The notes beneath the pieces are model-generated. The model did not search any database and was not told the origin of the DNA. It saw only the letters and a list, made by a program, of their open reading frames with translations. A stretch of 64,000 nt of DNA from Pedobacter alluvionis (GTDB lineage: Bacteria > Bacteroidota > Bacteroidia > Sphingobacteriales > Sphingobacteriaceae), in the NCBI RefSeq assembly GCF_003664035.1, contig NZ_RCCK01000010.1, forward strand, positions 930,001 to 994,000, read 5' to 3'. Numbering within the stretch: the stretch's first letter is position 1; every line of letters starts with the position of its first letter. The position numbers and the translations under genes are program-made. Below are positions 35,135 to 43,400 of this stretch, in pieces.

Positions 35135-36229
35135 ATGAGCACGCTACATAAAATTGCCTTAACCTTTATTAAATCTATTGGGCCGGTAACGGCCAAAAAC
35201 CTTCTTGCCTATTGTGGAAGTGCTGAGCAAATATTTTCGGCAAATAAAAAGCAGCTTTTGCAGATTCCAGGCATTGGAGAAAAAACAATTGAAGCCATTC
35301 GTGGTACCGATGCCCTGGTCAGGGCCAGGCAAGAATTGGATTTTATTGAAAAACATGGGATAGAAGTATTGTTTTTTTCAGACGAGAGATATCCTAAAAG
35401 GTTAAAGAATTGTATCGATTCGCCCATCCTGCTTTATGCCAAAGGTACAGTTGATTTTAATCAGCAGCGTATAGTTAGTATAGTTGGAACCCGTAATGCA
35501 ACAAATTATGGGAAAAATCTCTGTAAGGAATTGTGCGAAGTTTTAGCGCCATATGATGTTTTAATTGTTAGTGGCCTGGCTTACGGTATTGATGTAACCA
35601 CCCATAAAGAATGCCTGGCAAATCATATTCCTACGGTTGGGGTACTTGGTCATGGTTTAGACCGGATGTATCCAAAAATTCATAAAACAGTTGCTCAGAA
35701 AATGGTTTTGAATGGAGGCCTGCTCACCGAGTTTCCAATCCTGACAAATCCCGATCGCTCTAATTTTCCGCAAAGAAACCGGATTATTGCCGGTATTGCA
35801 GATGTTACCGTGGTTGTTGAAGCGTCAATAAAAGGTGGTGCCTTGATTACCGCAGAAATCGCAAATTCTTACAATAAGGATGTATATGCTTTTCCGGGTA
35901 GAACAAATGACGTTTTTTCAGAAGGGTGTAATTTCCTGATCAAGACCAATAGGGCCGGATTAATCACCAATGCTAATGACCTGATTTATTACCTGGGCTG
36001 GGATGATGAGGTGAAGGTAAAGCATCATGTTCAACAAACCACCTTACAGCTAAGCCTTACGCCTAACGAGGAGCGGGTTATTAGCGCCTTAAAAAATGGT
36101 CAGCTTTCTATAGATGAACTTTGCATGCACTTGAATATTCAGCAAAGTAAACTGGCAATTGTAATCCTTACCTTAGAGATGCAGGGCGTTATTGTTTCGC
36201 TACCAGGGAAAATTTACAAGTTGGTGTAA
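35135..36229 (+). CDS. dprA: DNA-processing protein DprA
   Basis: 364 residues; loads RecA on incoming single-stranded DNA in natural transformation. Order: N-terminal helix-hairpin-helix (LQIPGIGEKTIEAI), Rossmann-like core with SIVGTRNATNYGK, SGLAYGIDVTTHKE, GHGLDRMYP, PQRNRIIAGIADVTVVVEA, KGGALITAEIA, and a C-terminal winged helix (about 305-364, LSIDELCMHLNIQQSKLAI). Length is normal for Bacteroidota. No other competence gene is nearby. Confidence 0.96.
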   Translation: MSTLHKIALTFIKSIGPVTAKNLLAYCGSAEQIFSANKKQLLQIPGIGEKTIEAIRGTDALVRARQELDFIEKHGIEVLFFSDERYPKRLKNCIDSPILLYAKGTVDFNQQRIVSIVGTRNATNYGKNLCKELCEVLAPYDVLIVSGLAYGIDVTTHKECLANHIPTVGVLGHGLDRMYPKIHKTVAQKMVLNGGLLTEFPILTNPDRSNFPQRNRIIAGIADVTVVVEASIKGGALITAEIANSYNKDVYAFPGRTNDVFSEGCNFLIKTNRAGLITNANDLIYYLGWDDEVKVKHHVQQTTLQLSLTPNEERVISALKNGQLSIDELCMHLNIQQSKLAIVILTLEMQGVIVSLPGKIYKLV

Positions 36230-36241
36230 TGGGTCTAGATA

Positions 36242-36281
36242 TTAGATTTCTCCATTCCGTTTCACTATAGTCGAAACGAAC
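36242..36281 (+). repeat. AGATTTCTCC-type dispersed word, copy 1
   Basis: AGATTTCTCCATTCCG followed by AGTCGAAACGA; related to sequences at 37950-37985 and 61929-61967. Lies in the spacer after dprA. Confidence 0.55.
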
Positions 36282-36439
36282 CTGATTTTGAAATTGCGTT
36301 TTACCCAATAATCAACCTATAATGCCTATCATAATTATAGATTATGCAATTAAATTCTTTTTAATTTTGATTTTCAAAATTATGTTTCAAATAAAATATA
36401 GTTTGTAAAATACTTAATGCCATTGCTTAGTTTTGTAAT

Positions 36440-37801
36440 ATGTGGTACAATAATATTTTAGAAACGATTGGCAATACGCCATTAGTTAAATTAAATACAA
36501 TAACAAAAGGAGTTCCGGGAACAATTCTGGCGAAAATAGAGACTACTAATCCTGGCAATTCAATTAAAGACCGCATGGCGGTTAAAATGATTGAGGATGC
36601 CGAGAAAAGCGGAAAACTAAAGCCAGGTGGAACAATTATAGAAGGAACATCAGGTAATACAGGTATGGGCCTGGCTATGGCAGCCATTATTAAGGGTTAC
36701 AAATGTATTTTTACTACAACTGATAAACAATCTAAAGAAAAGGTCGATGCTTTACGTGCTTTTGGAGCCGAGGTAATCGTTTGTCCCACAAACGTTGAAC
36801 CGGAAGATCCCCGTTCATATTATTCTGTTTCTTCGCGTTTAGAACGTGAGGTTCCAAATTCATGGAAACCTAATCAATATGACAATTTAGCCAACTCACA
36901 GGCGCATTATGAGCAAACTGGTCCTGAGATATGGGCACAAACAGAAGGTAAAATTACACACCTGGTAGTTGGTGTAGGTACAGGCGGAACCATTTCGGGA
37001 ACGGGGAAATATCTGAAAGAAAAAAATCCGGATATTAAAATCTGGGGAATTGATACCTATGGCTCAGTTTTCAAAAAATATAAAGAAACAGGTATATTTG
37101 ATAAGGATGAAATTTATCCTTACATCACAGAAGGTATCGGCGAAGATTTCCTTCCGGCAAACGTAAATTTTGATGTAATTGACCTGTTTGAAAAGGTTAC
37201 CGATAAAGATGCTGCTTTAATGACACGCGATATTGCACGCAAAGAGGGTATTTTCGTGGGTAACTCAGCCGGTGCTGCTATTGGTGGATTAATTCAGTTA
37301 AAAGATAAACTGAAGCCGGAAGATGTGGTTGTAGTCATTTTTCACGACCATGGCAGCCGTTACATGGGTAAAATGTATAATGAAGACTGGTTACGCGAAC
37401 GTGGATTTTTACAGGACGAAAAATTAACTGCTAAATCAATTCTGGCTAAAAAAGAAAACACAGAGATTGTAACGCTTGATGCTCAGAAATCAGTACTCGA
37501 GGCTATTAATACCATTAAGTCGATGAATATTTCTCAAATTCCGGTAACACAGCAAGGAATGATTGTAGGTAAAATTGCCGAAAGTGATATTTTATCTGCC
37601 TTGCTTGAAAATCCTGGGCTAAAATCAGCTCCGATTTCAGAAATTATGACGGCTACTTTCCCATTTGTAGATTTGAATACGTCGATTGATAAAATTTCTT
37701 CGCTGATTAATAAAGAAAACTCAGCAGTTTTAGTTGAAGATGAATCTGGAAAGATCGAGATTATCACGCAGTACGATATTATTAATGCGATATCAGGGTA
37801 A
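36440..37801 (+). CDS. PLP-dependent cysteine/cystathionine beta-synthase with CBS domains
   Basis: 453 residues. N-terminal fold-type II PLP domain: ETIGNTPLVKLN, PLP lysine Lys43 in NPGNSIKDRMA, EGTSGNTGMGLA, and the PLP phosphate loop VGTGGTISGTG. From about 330 two CBS motifs follow (SMNISQIPVTQQGMIVGKI and ENSAVLVEDESGKI). This layout matches eukaryote-like cystathionine beta-synthases and is common in Bacteroidota; whether it condenses serine with homocysteine or O-acetylserine with sulfide cannot be decided. TAGTTTTG (36428-36435) ends 4 nt before the ATG. Confidence 0.9.
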   Translation: MWYNNILETIGNTPLVKLNTITKGVPGTILAKIETTNPGNSIKDRMAVKMIEDAEKSGKLKPGGTIIEGTSGNTGMGLAMAAIIKGYKCIFTTTDKQSKEKVDALRAFGAEVIVCPTNVEPEDPRSYYSVSSRLEREVPNSWKPNQYDNLANSQAHYEQTGPEIWAQTEGKITHLVVGVGTGGTISGTGKYLKEKNPDIKIWGIDTYGSVFKKYKETGIFDKDEIYPYITEGIGEDFLPANVNFDVIDLFEKVTDKDAALMTRDIARKEGIFVGNSAGAAIGGLIQLKDKLKPEDVVVVIFHDHGSRYMGKMYNEDWLRERGFLQDEKLTAKSILAKKENTEIVTLDAQKSVLEAINTIKSMNISQIPVTQQGMIVGKIAESDILSALLENPGLKSAPISEIMTATFPFVDLNTSIDKISSLINKENSAVLVEDESGKIEIITQYDIINAISG

Positions 37802-37949
37802 GTGGATGTAAGATGGGAAATGTGAAATGGGTGATGGTGTAATTCATGCGACCGTCCTCCTGAACTTGTTTCAGGATCTTTCAAGGAGTTATCCCTTTCG
37901 ATACGTCCTTTAGAGTGGAGTGCAACGGAACCGAGAAATCTGTCAAGTT

Positions 37950-37985
37950 AGATCTCTCCATTTCGCTGCGCTTCAGTCGAAATGA
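37950..37985 (+). repeat. AGATCTCTCC-type dispersed word, copy 2
   Basis: AGATCTCTCCATTTCGCTGC then TTCAGTCGAAATGACG, in the spacer before the murA terminator. Confidence 0.55.
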
Positions 37986-38000
37986 CGAAAAACCATAAAA

Positions 38001-38040
38001 AAACGTCCGGTAATTATTACACGGACGTTTTTCATTATGC
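38001..38040. terminator. Bidirectional terminator between CBS-domain gene and murA
   Basis: AAACGTCCG / CGGACGTTT 9-bp stem with a 22-nt loop; T-rich tract on both strands, serving convergent genes. Confidence 0.8.
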
Positions 38041-38077
38041 TATTTTCGCTTTAAGCTTTAGTCTTTCTGCTTTAAGC

Positions 38078-39403
38078 TTAATGACCAGGCGCATCAGCAT
38101 TTACACGCTTAATTTGCGCACCTAAGGCACGTAAACGGGTGTCGATATCCTGATAGCCACGTTCAATCTGTTCGATGTTATAAATGGTCGATTTACCTTC
38201 AGCAGATAAAGCTGCAATTAACAATGAAACTCCGGCCCTGATGTCAGGAGAAGTCATGCTGATTCCGCGAAGTTTATATTTCTTATCAATACCATTAACG
38301 GTTGCACGGTGCGGATCGCATAAAATGATCTGAGCACCCATGTCAATCAGTTTATCCACGAAGAACAAGCGGCTCTCGAACATTTTTTGGTGAATGAGGA
38401 CGTTTCCTTTTGCCTGTGTAGCCACAACCAAAACAATACTCAATAAATCAGGTGTAAAACCTGGCCATGGCGAATCGGCAATGGTTAAAATCGAACCATC
38501 AATAAAGGTGTCGATTTCGTAGTGTTTTTGCGATGGTACATAAATGTCATCGCCGCGACGCTCTAGTTTGATACCTAGTTTTTTGAAAACCTCTGGTATT
38601 ACGCCAAGCTCATCGTAACAAACATTTTTAATGGTAATTTCCGATTCTGTCATCGCGGCCATACCAATGAAAGAGCCAATTTCGATCATATCAGGCAGCA
38701 TTCTGTGCTCGGTTCCACCCAATACTTTAACGCCTTCAATGGTAAGCAGGTTTGAACCAATGCCTGAAATTTTTGCGCCCATGCGGTTAAGCATTTTACA
38801 AAGTTGTTGTAAATAGGGTTCGCAGGCTGCATTGTAAATGGTAGTGGTACCTTTCGCCAAAACAGCGGCCATTACAATGTTTGCCGTTCCGGTTACCGAT
38901 GCTTCATCTAATAAAATATAAGCACCTTGTAAATTGGTGGCATCAACGTTAAAGAAAGCTTTTTTGCTATCATAAACGAATTTCGCACCCAGTTTTTCGA
39001 AACCGATAAAGTGGGTATCCAACCTTCTGCGACCAATTTTATCACCACCTGGTTTCGGGATTGCTGCTTTGCCAAAACGGGCCAACAATGGTCCTACAAT
39101 CATAATTGAACCACGTAAACCACCACCTTTAGCCTTAAAAGTATCAGATTCAAAGAAATTTAAATCGATGTTTTTGGCTTCGAAGGTATAGGTGTCTTTA
39201 TTAATGCGTTCAACAGTAACGCCCAAATCGCCCAATAACTCGATCAGTTTGTTTACATCTTTAATATCAGGGATATTGCTGATGGTAACTTTTTCTTCGG
39301 TAAGCAATACAGCAGATAAAATCTGTAATGCTTCGTTTTTGGCACCTTGGGGAGTGATTTCGCCTTTTAATTTAATTCCGCCTGTTATTTCAAATGCGTT
39401 CAT
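38078..39403 (-). CDS. murA: UDP-N-acetylglucosamine 1-carboxyvinyltransferase MurA
   Basis: 441 residues; first committed step of peptidoglycan synthesis (adds enolpyruvate to UDP-GlcNAc). Lys22-Asn23 in GAKNEAL and the Asp of GFTPDLLS are present. The flexible loop reads PKPGGDKIGRRRLDTH: Asp121 replaces the Cys that fosfomycin alkylates in E. coli (Cys115). The family substitution is known in Mycobacterium and Chlamydia and predicts fosfomycin insensitivity. A GATACT-word spacer lies just before the ATG. Confidence 0.96.
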   Translation of the reverse strand: MNAFEITGGIKLKGEITPQGAKNEALQILSAVLLTEEKVTISNIPDIKDVNKLIELLGDLGVTVERINKDTYTFEAKNIDLNFFESDTFKAKGGGLRGSIMIVGPLLARFGKAAIPKPGGDKIGRRRLDTHFIGFEKLGAKFVYDSKKAFFNVDATNLQGAYILLDEASVTGTANIVMAAVLAKGTTTIYNAACEPYLQQLCKMLNRMGAKISGIGSNLLTIEGVKVLGGTEHRMLPDMIEIGSFIGMAAMTESEITIKNVCYDELGVIPEVFKKLGIKLERRGDDIYVPSQKHYEIDTFIDGSILTIADSPWPGFTPDLLSIVLVVATQAKGNVLIHQKMFESRLFFVDKLIDMGAQIILCDPHRATVNGIDKKYKLRGISMTSPDIRAGVSLLIAALSAEGKSTIYNIEQIERGYQDIDTRLRALGAQIKRVNADAPGH

Positions 39404-39440
39404 ATTTTTTTGTATTTAGTATCAGGTATCAAGTACTGAT
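39404..39440 (-). repeat. GATACT-word repeat before murA
   Basis: Minus strand CAGTACTTGATACC then TGATACTAAATAC, ending about 9 nt before the murA ATG. Same words and placement as before the permease starts at 4702, 7159 and 9666, although murA is unrelated to them. Confidence 0.75.
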
Positions 39441-39483
39441 GTCGGTTTTTAACCTTCCACCTTATGCCTTTTGCCCTTCACCC

Positions 39484-40176
39484 TTAATATTTAGGTTTAT
39501 TGTTGTTGTTACGCTGACGATTATTGTTGTTGTTGTTATTGTTCTGACGGTTTTTTCCGTTGTTGTTATTATTGTTGCTTCTGCCCCGGTTATTGTTATT
39601 ATTGCTTTGACGAGGATTTTGTGCTCTAAATTCTACTTTCGCCAGGTTAACACCTTCATCAAGTGACAACAATCCGCCAGAAAGATATTTTAGATCTTTA
39701 ATAATGGTATCATCGCTTACATTATCCTTATTCCAGGTAACATAAGCCATTTTCATGAAATTTGCGATGCTCTGAACCATTGCCTTCTTAATTTCGGCAT
39801 TTTCTTCACGCATGGCTTTTTCAATCAGATTCTCAACCGTTTTACCATAGTGTTTATAGGTAATTCTTTGTTGAGGATAGGCTAGTGGTGCTGGTTTAAT
39901 GTAAGCATTTTCAATTAATGGCTTAGGATAAGGACTGTCTACATCAATCTGATAGCCAGAAATAATGTGTAAGTGATCCCAAAGTTTATGCTTAAAATCG
40001 GCAACATCACGCAAATGTGGTTGCAAAAAGCCCATCAGGTCAATAACCGCCTGGGCATATTTATTACGTTCTTCAATGGTGGGTAATTCGCAAATATACT
40101 TCACCATATTTTGTACGTTACGGCCATATTCCGATAGAATTAAATGGCTACGCGTAGTATTATAATCAAAATTCAT
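39484..40176 (-). CDS. DUF4290 protein with Asn-rich C-terminal tail
   Basis: 230 residues. The first ~175 form the conserved helical DUF4290 domain (MNFDYNTTRSHLILSEYGRN, NMVKYICELPTIEERNKYAQ). From about 178 the protein becomes an Asn/Arg/Gln tail with runs of up to eight Asn, encoded by near-tandem TTATTG/TTGTTG units on the plus strand (39490-39605). Such a tail is disordered and may bind nucleic acid through its Arg residues (inference). Upstream of murA by about 80 bp in the same direction. Function of the family unknown. Confidence 0.9.
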   Translation of the reverse strand: MNFDYNTTRSHLILSEYGRNVQNMVKYICELPTIEERNKYAQAVIDLMGFLQPHLRDVADFKHKLWDHLHIISGYQIDVDSPYPKPLIENAYIKPAPLAYPQQRITYKHYGKTVENLIEKAMREENAEIKKAMVQSIANFMKMAYVTWNKDNVSDDTIIKDLKYLSGGLLSLDEGVNLAKVEFRAQNPRQSNNNNNRGRSNNNNNNGKNRQNNNNNNNNRQRNNNNKPKY

Positions 40177-40311
40177 GTACAGATAAATTAATGGATAAAT
40201 TTTCTGGCGATACGAATTATGAAATAACCAGAGGAGTTTAGGTTATGAATTCACCGAAATGTCTATTGCCAGATTTTCGTTTTATGTGTTCAAAGTTAAT
40301 AAAATTATTTG

Positions 40312-40714
40312 ATTTGTGATATTCTTATCGAATTTGTGATAATTTTTAAGTAGGGCGATCATCTATCGTCCTCGTTTGTAACGAGGAAGCAAGAGAATAG
40401 CGATTCTATCGCTTCTATGCACTTAATTTGCATTACAAATGCGTCTCTCACTAATCCTCGTTGCAACGAGAACTATTTAAAGATTATTTAATTTGTGATA
40501 CGCTTATCTAAATTGTGATAATTTTTAAGTGGGGCGATCATCTATCGTCCTCGTTTGTAACGAGGATGCAAGAGAATAGCGATTCTATCGCTTCTATGCA
40601 CTTAATTTGCATTACAAATGCGTCTCTCACTAATCCTCGTTGCAAAGAGAACTATTTAAAGATTATTAATTTGTGGTATGCTTATCTAAATTGTGATAAT
40701 TTAAGTGTGGCGAT
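40312..40714. repeat. Tandem repeat, two full 178-179-bp units and a partial third
   Basis: Units 40312-40490 and 40491-40668, with a third cut off near 40714. Each unit has hairpins CCTCG-TTTGTAA-CGAGG, AGCGATTCTATCGCT, and a distal CCTCGTTGCAACGAG (mutated to AAAGAG in unit 2). Identity between units is very high, so the duplication is recent. Not a CRISPR: units are long and there are no spacers. Confidence 0.88.
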
Positions 40715-40752
40715 TTTTTTGGAAATGTTCGTTCAGTAGTTCTTGGCTTCTT

Positions 40753-40807
40753 TAGCCCCGCTGTCCCTGCTGCCGAAGAAAAATCGGCATTCGTTCCCAT
40801 CGGGTTT
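40753..40807 (-). repeat. Structured dispersed element, copy 3
   Basis: Minus strand AAACCCGATGGGAACGA, hairpin GCCGA-TTTTTCT-TCGGC, then CAGGGACAGCGGGGCT. Outer pair is CCCG/CGGG here, a compensated change from CCTG/CAGG. Confidence 0.7.
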
Positions 40808-41010
40808 ATTTAACTCTGGATTGTGCTTATCGCGAAAACATTTCTAGCGCCAATGAGCTAAAGCCGTTTTAAGTATTTATACAGTTGACTAAAGCCAAGC
40901 TTTACGTTAATGCAAACTCACAATAATTTCCGTGTAAATCGGTGTTTCCGTGGCAATTAATTAACTGGCTACTTACCTTAATAATCTTAATCCCTTAATG
41001 GTAAAAAGCC

Positions 41011-41508
41011 TTAAACTTCATCACTATTCTTAGGGTAATCAAAAAATACCAATTCTCCTGTTCCTTTGCTTACCATCTGCCACGAATCAAAAGGAAAAGA
41101 AATTAATACCATGCCTGCAGTTGGAATGTTGTAGATGTCTGCATCGCATAACTCGTTCGCAAAATCAGTAAAACCAGGATTATGGCCAAACATCACGATA
41201 TGGTCTGCACCATTATTCAAATCGTTAACCACTTTCAGTAGGGCGGTGGTATTGGCCTCGTAAATAGATTCTTCGAACTGGATCTGATCAATTTGGTAAG
41301 CTTCAGCGAAAAATTTAGCTGTAGATTTGGCTCTTTTTGCAGGGCTACTAAGAATCAAGTCTATTTTAAAACCTTTATTAATCAGTCTTTCTGCCATTTC
41401 AGGAGCATTTTCTTTGCCACGTTTGTTCAACGGTCTGTCGAAATCTTTTAAATCTAAATTTCCCCAATCCGATTTGCCATGACGGACCAAAAGTAGTTGC
41501 TTAGCCAT
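41011..41508 (-). CDS. sixA: Histidine phosphatase family protein, SixA-like
   Basis: 165 residues. The histidine-phosphatase motif is LLLVRHGKSDW (His10); a second conserved His is in MFGHNPGFTDFA; Arg residues in RPLNKRGKENA and SSPAKRAKSTA complete the active site. SixA enzymes dephosphorylate phosphohistidine. The gene overlaps the upstream glycosyltransferase gene by 8 bp, so translation is coupled. Confidence 0.9.
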   Translation of the reverse strand: MAKQLLLVRHGKSDWGNLDLKDFDRPLNKRGKENAPEMAERLINKGFKIDLILSSPAKRAKSTAKFFAEAYQIDQIQFEESIYEANTTALLKVVNDLNNGADHIVMFGHNPGFTDFANELCDADIYNIPTAGMVLISFPFDSWQMVSKGTGELVFFDYPKNSDEV

Positions 41509-42532
41509 TTAATTTCTCTTTAATTTTATTTACAATTGTTTCAGGATGAATTAAATCTATACAGTTTTCAACACCACAAAGGCAGGGTTTGTTTCCATAA
41601 ATAGAATTTGGCCTCGAAGGATGATCAACCTGGATACAATCACTTTCCAATTGTCCGTATCCCAAAAAGCCTGCGTAAGGATGTGTTGGCCCCCAAATGG
41701 ATACCACAGGTACACCTGCAAGTGATGCCATATGCATGCCTGATGAATCCATGCTCAACATTACATCTAAATTAGAGATAATGGCAAGCTCTTCCGTTAA
41801 GTTAAAATTACCAATTAGATTATGGGTGTTTGTATATTTCTTCGCCCAATCTTCAGCTATATCCTGTTCGGCTTTTCCACCTCCAAAAATGAAAATTTCG
41901 TAACCTACCTTACTTAAGGAAGAAATTACTTCTTCCATTTTTTCTAAAGCATATACTTTATAAATATGCTGTGCGAAAGGAGAGATGCCGATTTTTTTTG
42001 TGGTTTTATCACTAAATAAAGCTTCGGCTTTTTTAGGTAGCGCCTGTGCTGATTTATTAATTTGGTGACTGAGTTTAATATTGAAACCCAATTCGCGGAA
42101 AACATCAGCATAACGCTCAACTGTTTGACGGAGCGGCTTAAAAACTTTATTGTGCTGGCGAGTCAGCGCTTTTTTCTCCGCCCTTCCTTTATTTATCCGC
42201 TTAATTTTTGTGCCTGTTAAACGGAAAAAAGTAGAAATAGCCCGGCTCCTTAAATTGTCATGTAAATCTGCTATAGCAGTTGGTTTATAGCTCCGAAGCT
42301 CCTGATAGAGTTTATACAGTCCGTCAATTCCCTTGTGAATGGTTTTAGGGTGGATAGGATGAAAGGTCAGATTGGGAATATGATCGAAAAATGGTTTAAA
42401 AGCAGGTCTGCTTACCATGATGATTTCTGCAGATGGGTTTTGCTCTGAAAATTCCCGTAAAACAGAGGCTACCATGGCCACATCGCCCATTGCCGAAAAG
42501 CGTAAAACGATAATTTTTTGGGTTGCGGCCAT
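41501..42532 (-). CDS. Glycosyltransferase family 9 (heptosyltransferase-like)
   Basis: 343 residues. N-terminal VLRFSAMGDVAMVASVLREF is the GT9 acceptor-domain start; the donor site lies in LSMDSSGMHMASLAGVP and SIWGPTHPYAGF. Probably transfers a heptose or similar sugar to the lipopolysaccharide core from the cytosolic face. DUF4254 lies just upstream (42640), a pairing common in Bacteroidota lipopolysaccharide loci. C-terminal CLCGVENC cysteine cluster is noticeable. Confidence 0.92.
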   Translation of the reverse strand: MAATQKIIVLRFSAMGDVAMVASVLREFSEQNPSAEIIMVSRPAFKPFFDHIPNLTFHPIHPKTIHKGIDGLYKLYQELRSYKPTAIADLHDNLRSRAISTFFRLTGTKIKRINKGRAEKKALTRQHNKVFKPLRQTVERYADVFRELGFNIKLSHQINKSAQALPKKAEALFSDKTTKKIGISPFAQHIYKVYALEKMEEVISSLSKVGYEIFIFGGGKAEQDIAEDWAKKYTNTHNLIGNFNLTEELAIISNLDVMLSMDSSGMHMASLAGVPVVSIWGPTHPYAGFLGYGQLESDCIQVDHPSRPNSIYGNKPCLCGVENCIDLIHPETIVNKIKEKLNG

Positions 42533-42639
42533 ATTTATTGAAGTAGTTCGTTATTGGAGCTTCCTTGTCTGGTGACTCACCAGACATTAGAAATTTCTTT
42601 TGGTTGGTGCGCCACCAACCAATTAAAAGATTTGAACTG

Positions 42640-43242
42640 TTATGCTTTATTATACAACACCGGGTTTAAACTCGGGTCGTTATACATTTTCATTTGTTTA
42701 TATACTTTCATGTATTTTTTGCCTGCTTCAATATCAGCCAATAATTCGTCAATACTGGTTGAAAGATCGTCGCGTTGCGATAACAATACATTGAGTTTGG
42801 TTTGGCATTGTGCACGGTGCTCAGCCGATGCACTTTCGCGTTCAGCTTCTTCCTGCATGTGGTAAATTTTTAGTGCCAATATAGAAAGCCTGTCTATTGC
42901 CCATGCCGGACTTTCTGTGTTGATTTTTGCATCTGGTAAAGCCGAAATTCCATGGTAAAGTTTTAAGAAATAACCATCAATAAACTCCACCATATCGGTA
43001 CGTACCTGGTTTTGTGCATCAATGCGTCTTTTCCAGCTCAAACCTTCAACAGGATCAATCTGTGGATTACGCACTACATCTTCCATGTGCCATTGTGCTG
43101 TATCGATCCAGTTTTTAACGTAAAAGAGATGCTCTAAACTTTCAGCATCGTACGGGTTTTCAACCGGGTGGTCAATATCATCAAACTTGTGGTAGTCTGT
43201 AATTACCTGATTAAATATGCGGTTGGCAATTTCACTTATCAT
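42640..43242 (-). CDS. DUF4254 protein
   Basis: 200-residue, all-alpha protein: IANRIFNQVITDYHKFDDID, LEHLFYVKNWIDTAQWHMED, and a C-terminal coiled-coil-like part (about 135-180). Matches DUF4254, which usually flanks glycosyltransferases of lipopolysaccharide synthesis. Function unknown. TATCTTTG (43247-43254, minus) ends 4 nt before the ATG. Confidence 0.88.
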   Translation of the reverse strand: MISEIANRIFNQVITDYHKFDDIDHPVENPYDAESLEHLFYVKNWIDTAQWHMEDVVRNPQIDPVEGLSWKRRIDAQNQVRTDMVEFIDGYFLKLYHGISALPDAKINTESPAWAIDRLSILALKIYHMQEEAERESASAEHRAQCQTKLNVLLSQRDDLSTSIDELLADIEAGKKYMKVYKQMKMYNDPSLNPVLYNKA

Positions 43243-43263
43243 GGGGCAAAGATATTAAAAGAT

Positions 43264-43343
43264 TCCTTACGGGTTGGTTACAATGATTATAAGATTATAT
43301 AGGTTTTTCCTTACGGTTTGATTACACAGATTATAAGATTACA
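43264..43343. repeat. TTCCTTACGG word pair
   Basis: Two units, 43264-43299 and 43307-43343, share TTCCTTACGG then TTACA and GATTATAAGATTA. The phrase GATTACACCGATT near 31172-31199 is related in style. Confidence 0.65.
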
Positions 43344-43400
43344 AAGATTTGCTCGTAAAATTTAAAACAGGTTAATTTATAGTATGTTTTCCGCCAACCG

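Larger units (their letters stand above)
40177..41010. other. 834-bp non-coding gap with tandem repeat and structured element
   Basis: No supported gene; a 74-codon frame at 40515 lies inside the repeat. Contents: about 178-bp tandem repeat (40312-40714) and structured element copy 3 (40753-40807, minus). The rest (40815-41010) shows nothing recognisable beyond a GCAATTAATTAACTGGC stretch. Confidence 0.8.

Noticed and set aside
39394..39666. 90-codon plus-strand frame rich in Val/Ile
   Set aside because: It is the antisense of the Asn-codon tract of the DUF4290 gene, which explains the lack of stops.
40312..40714. CRISPR array
   Set aside because: Repeat units are about 178 bp and contiguous, with no short repeats or unique spacers and no cas genes.
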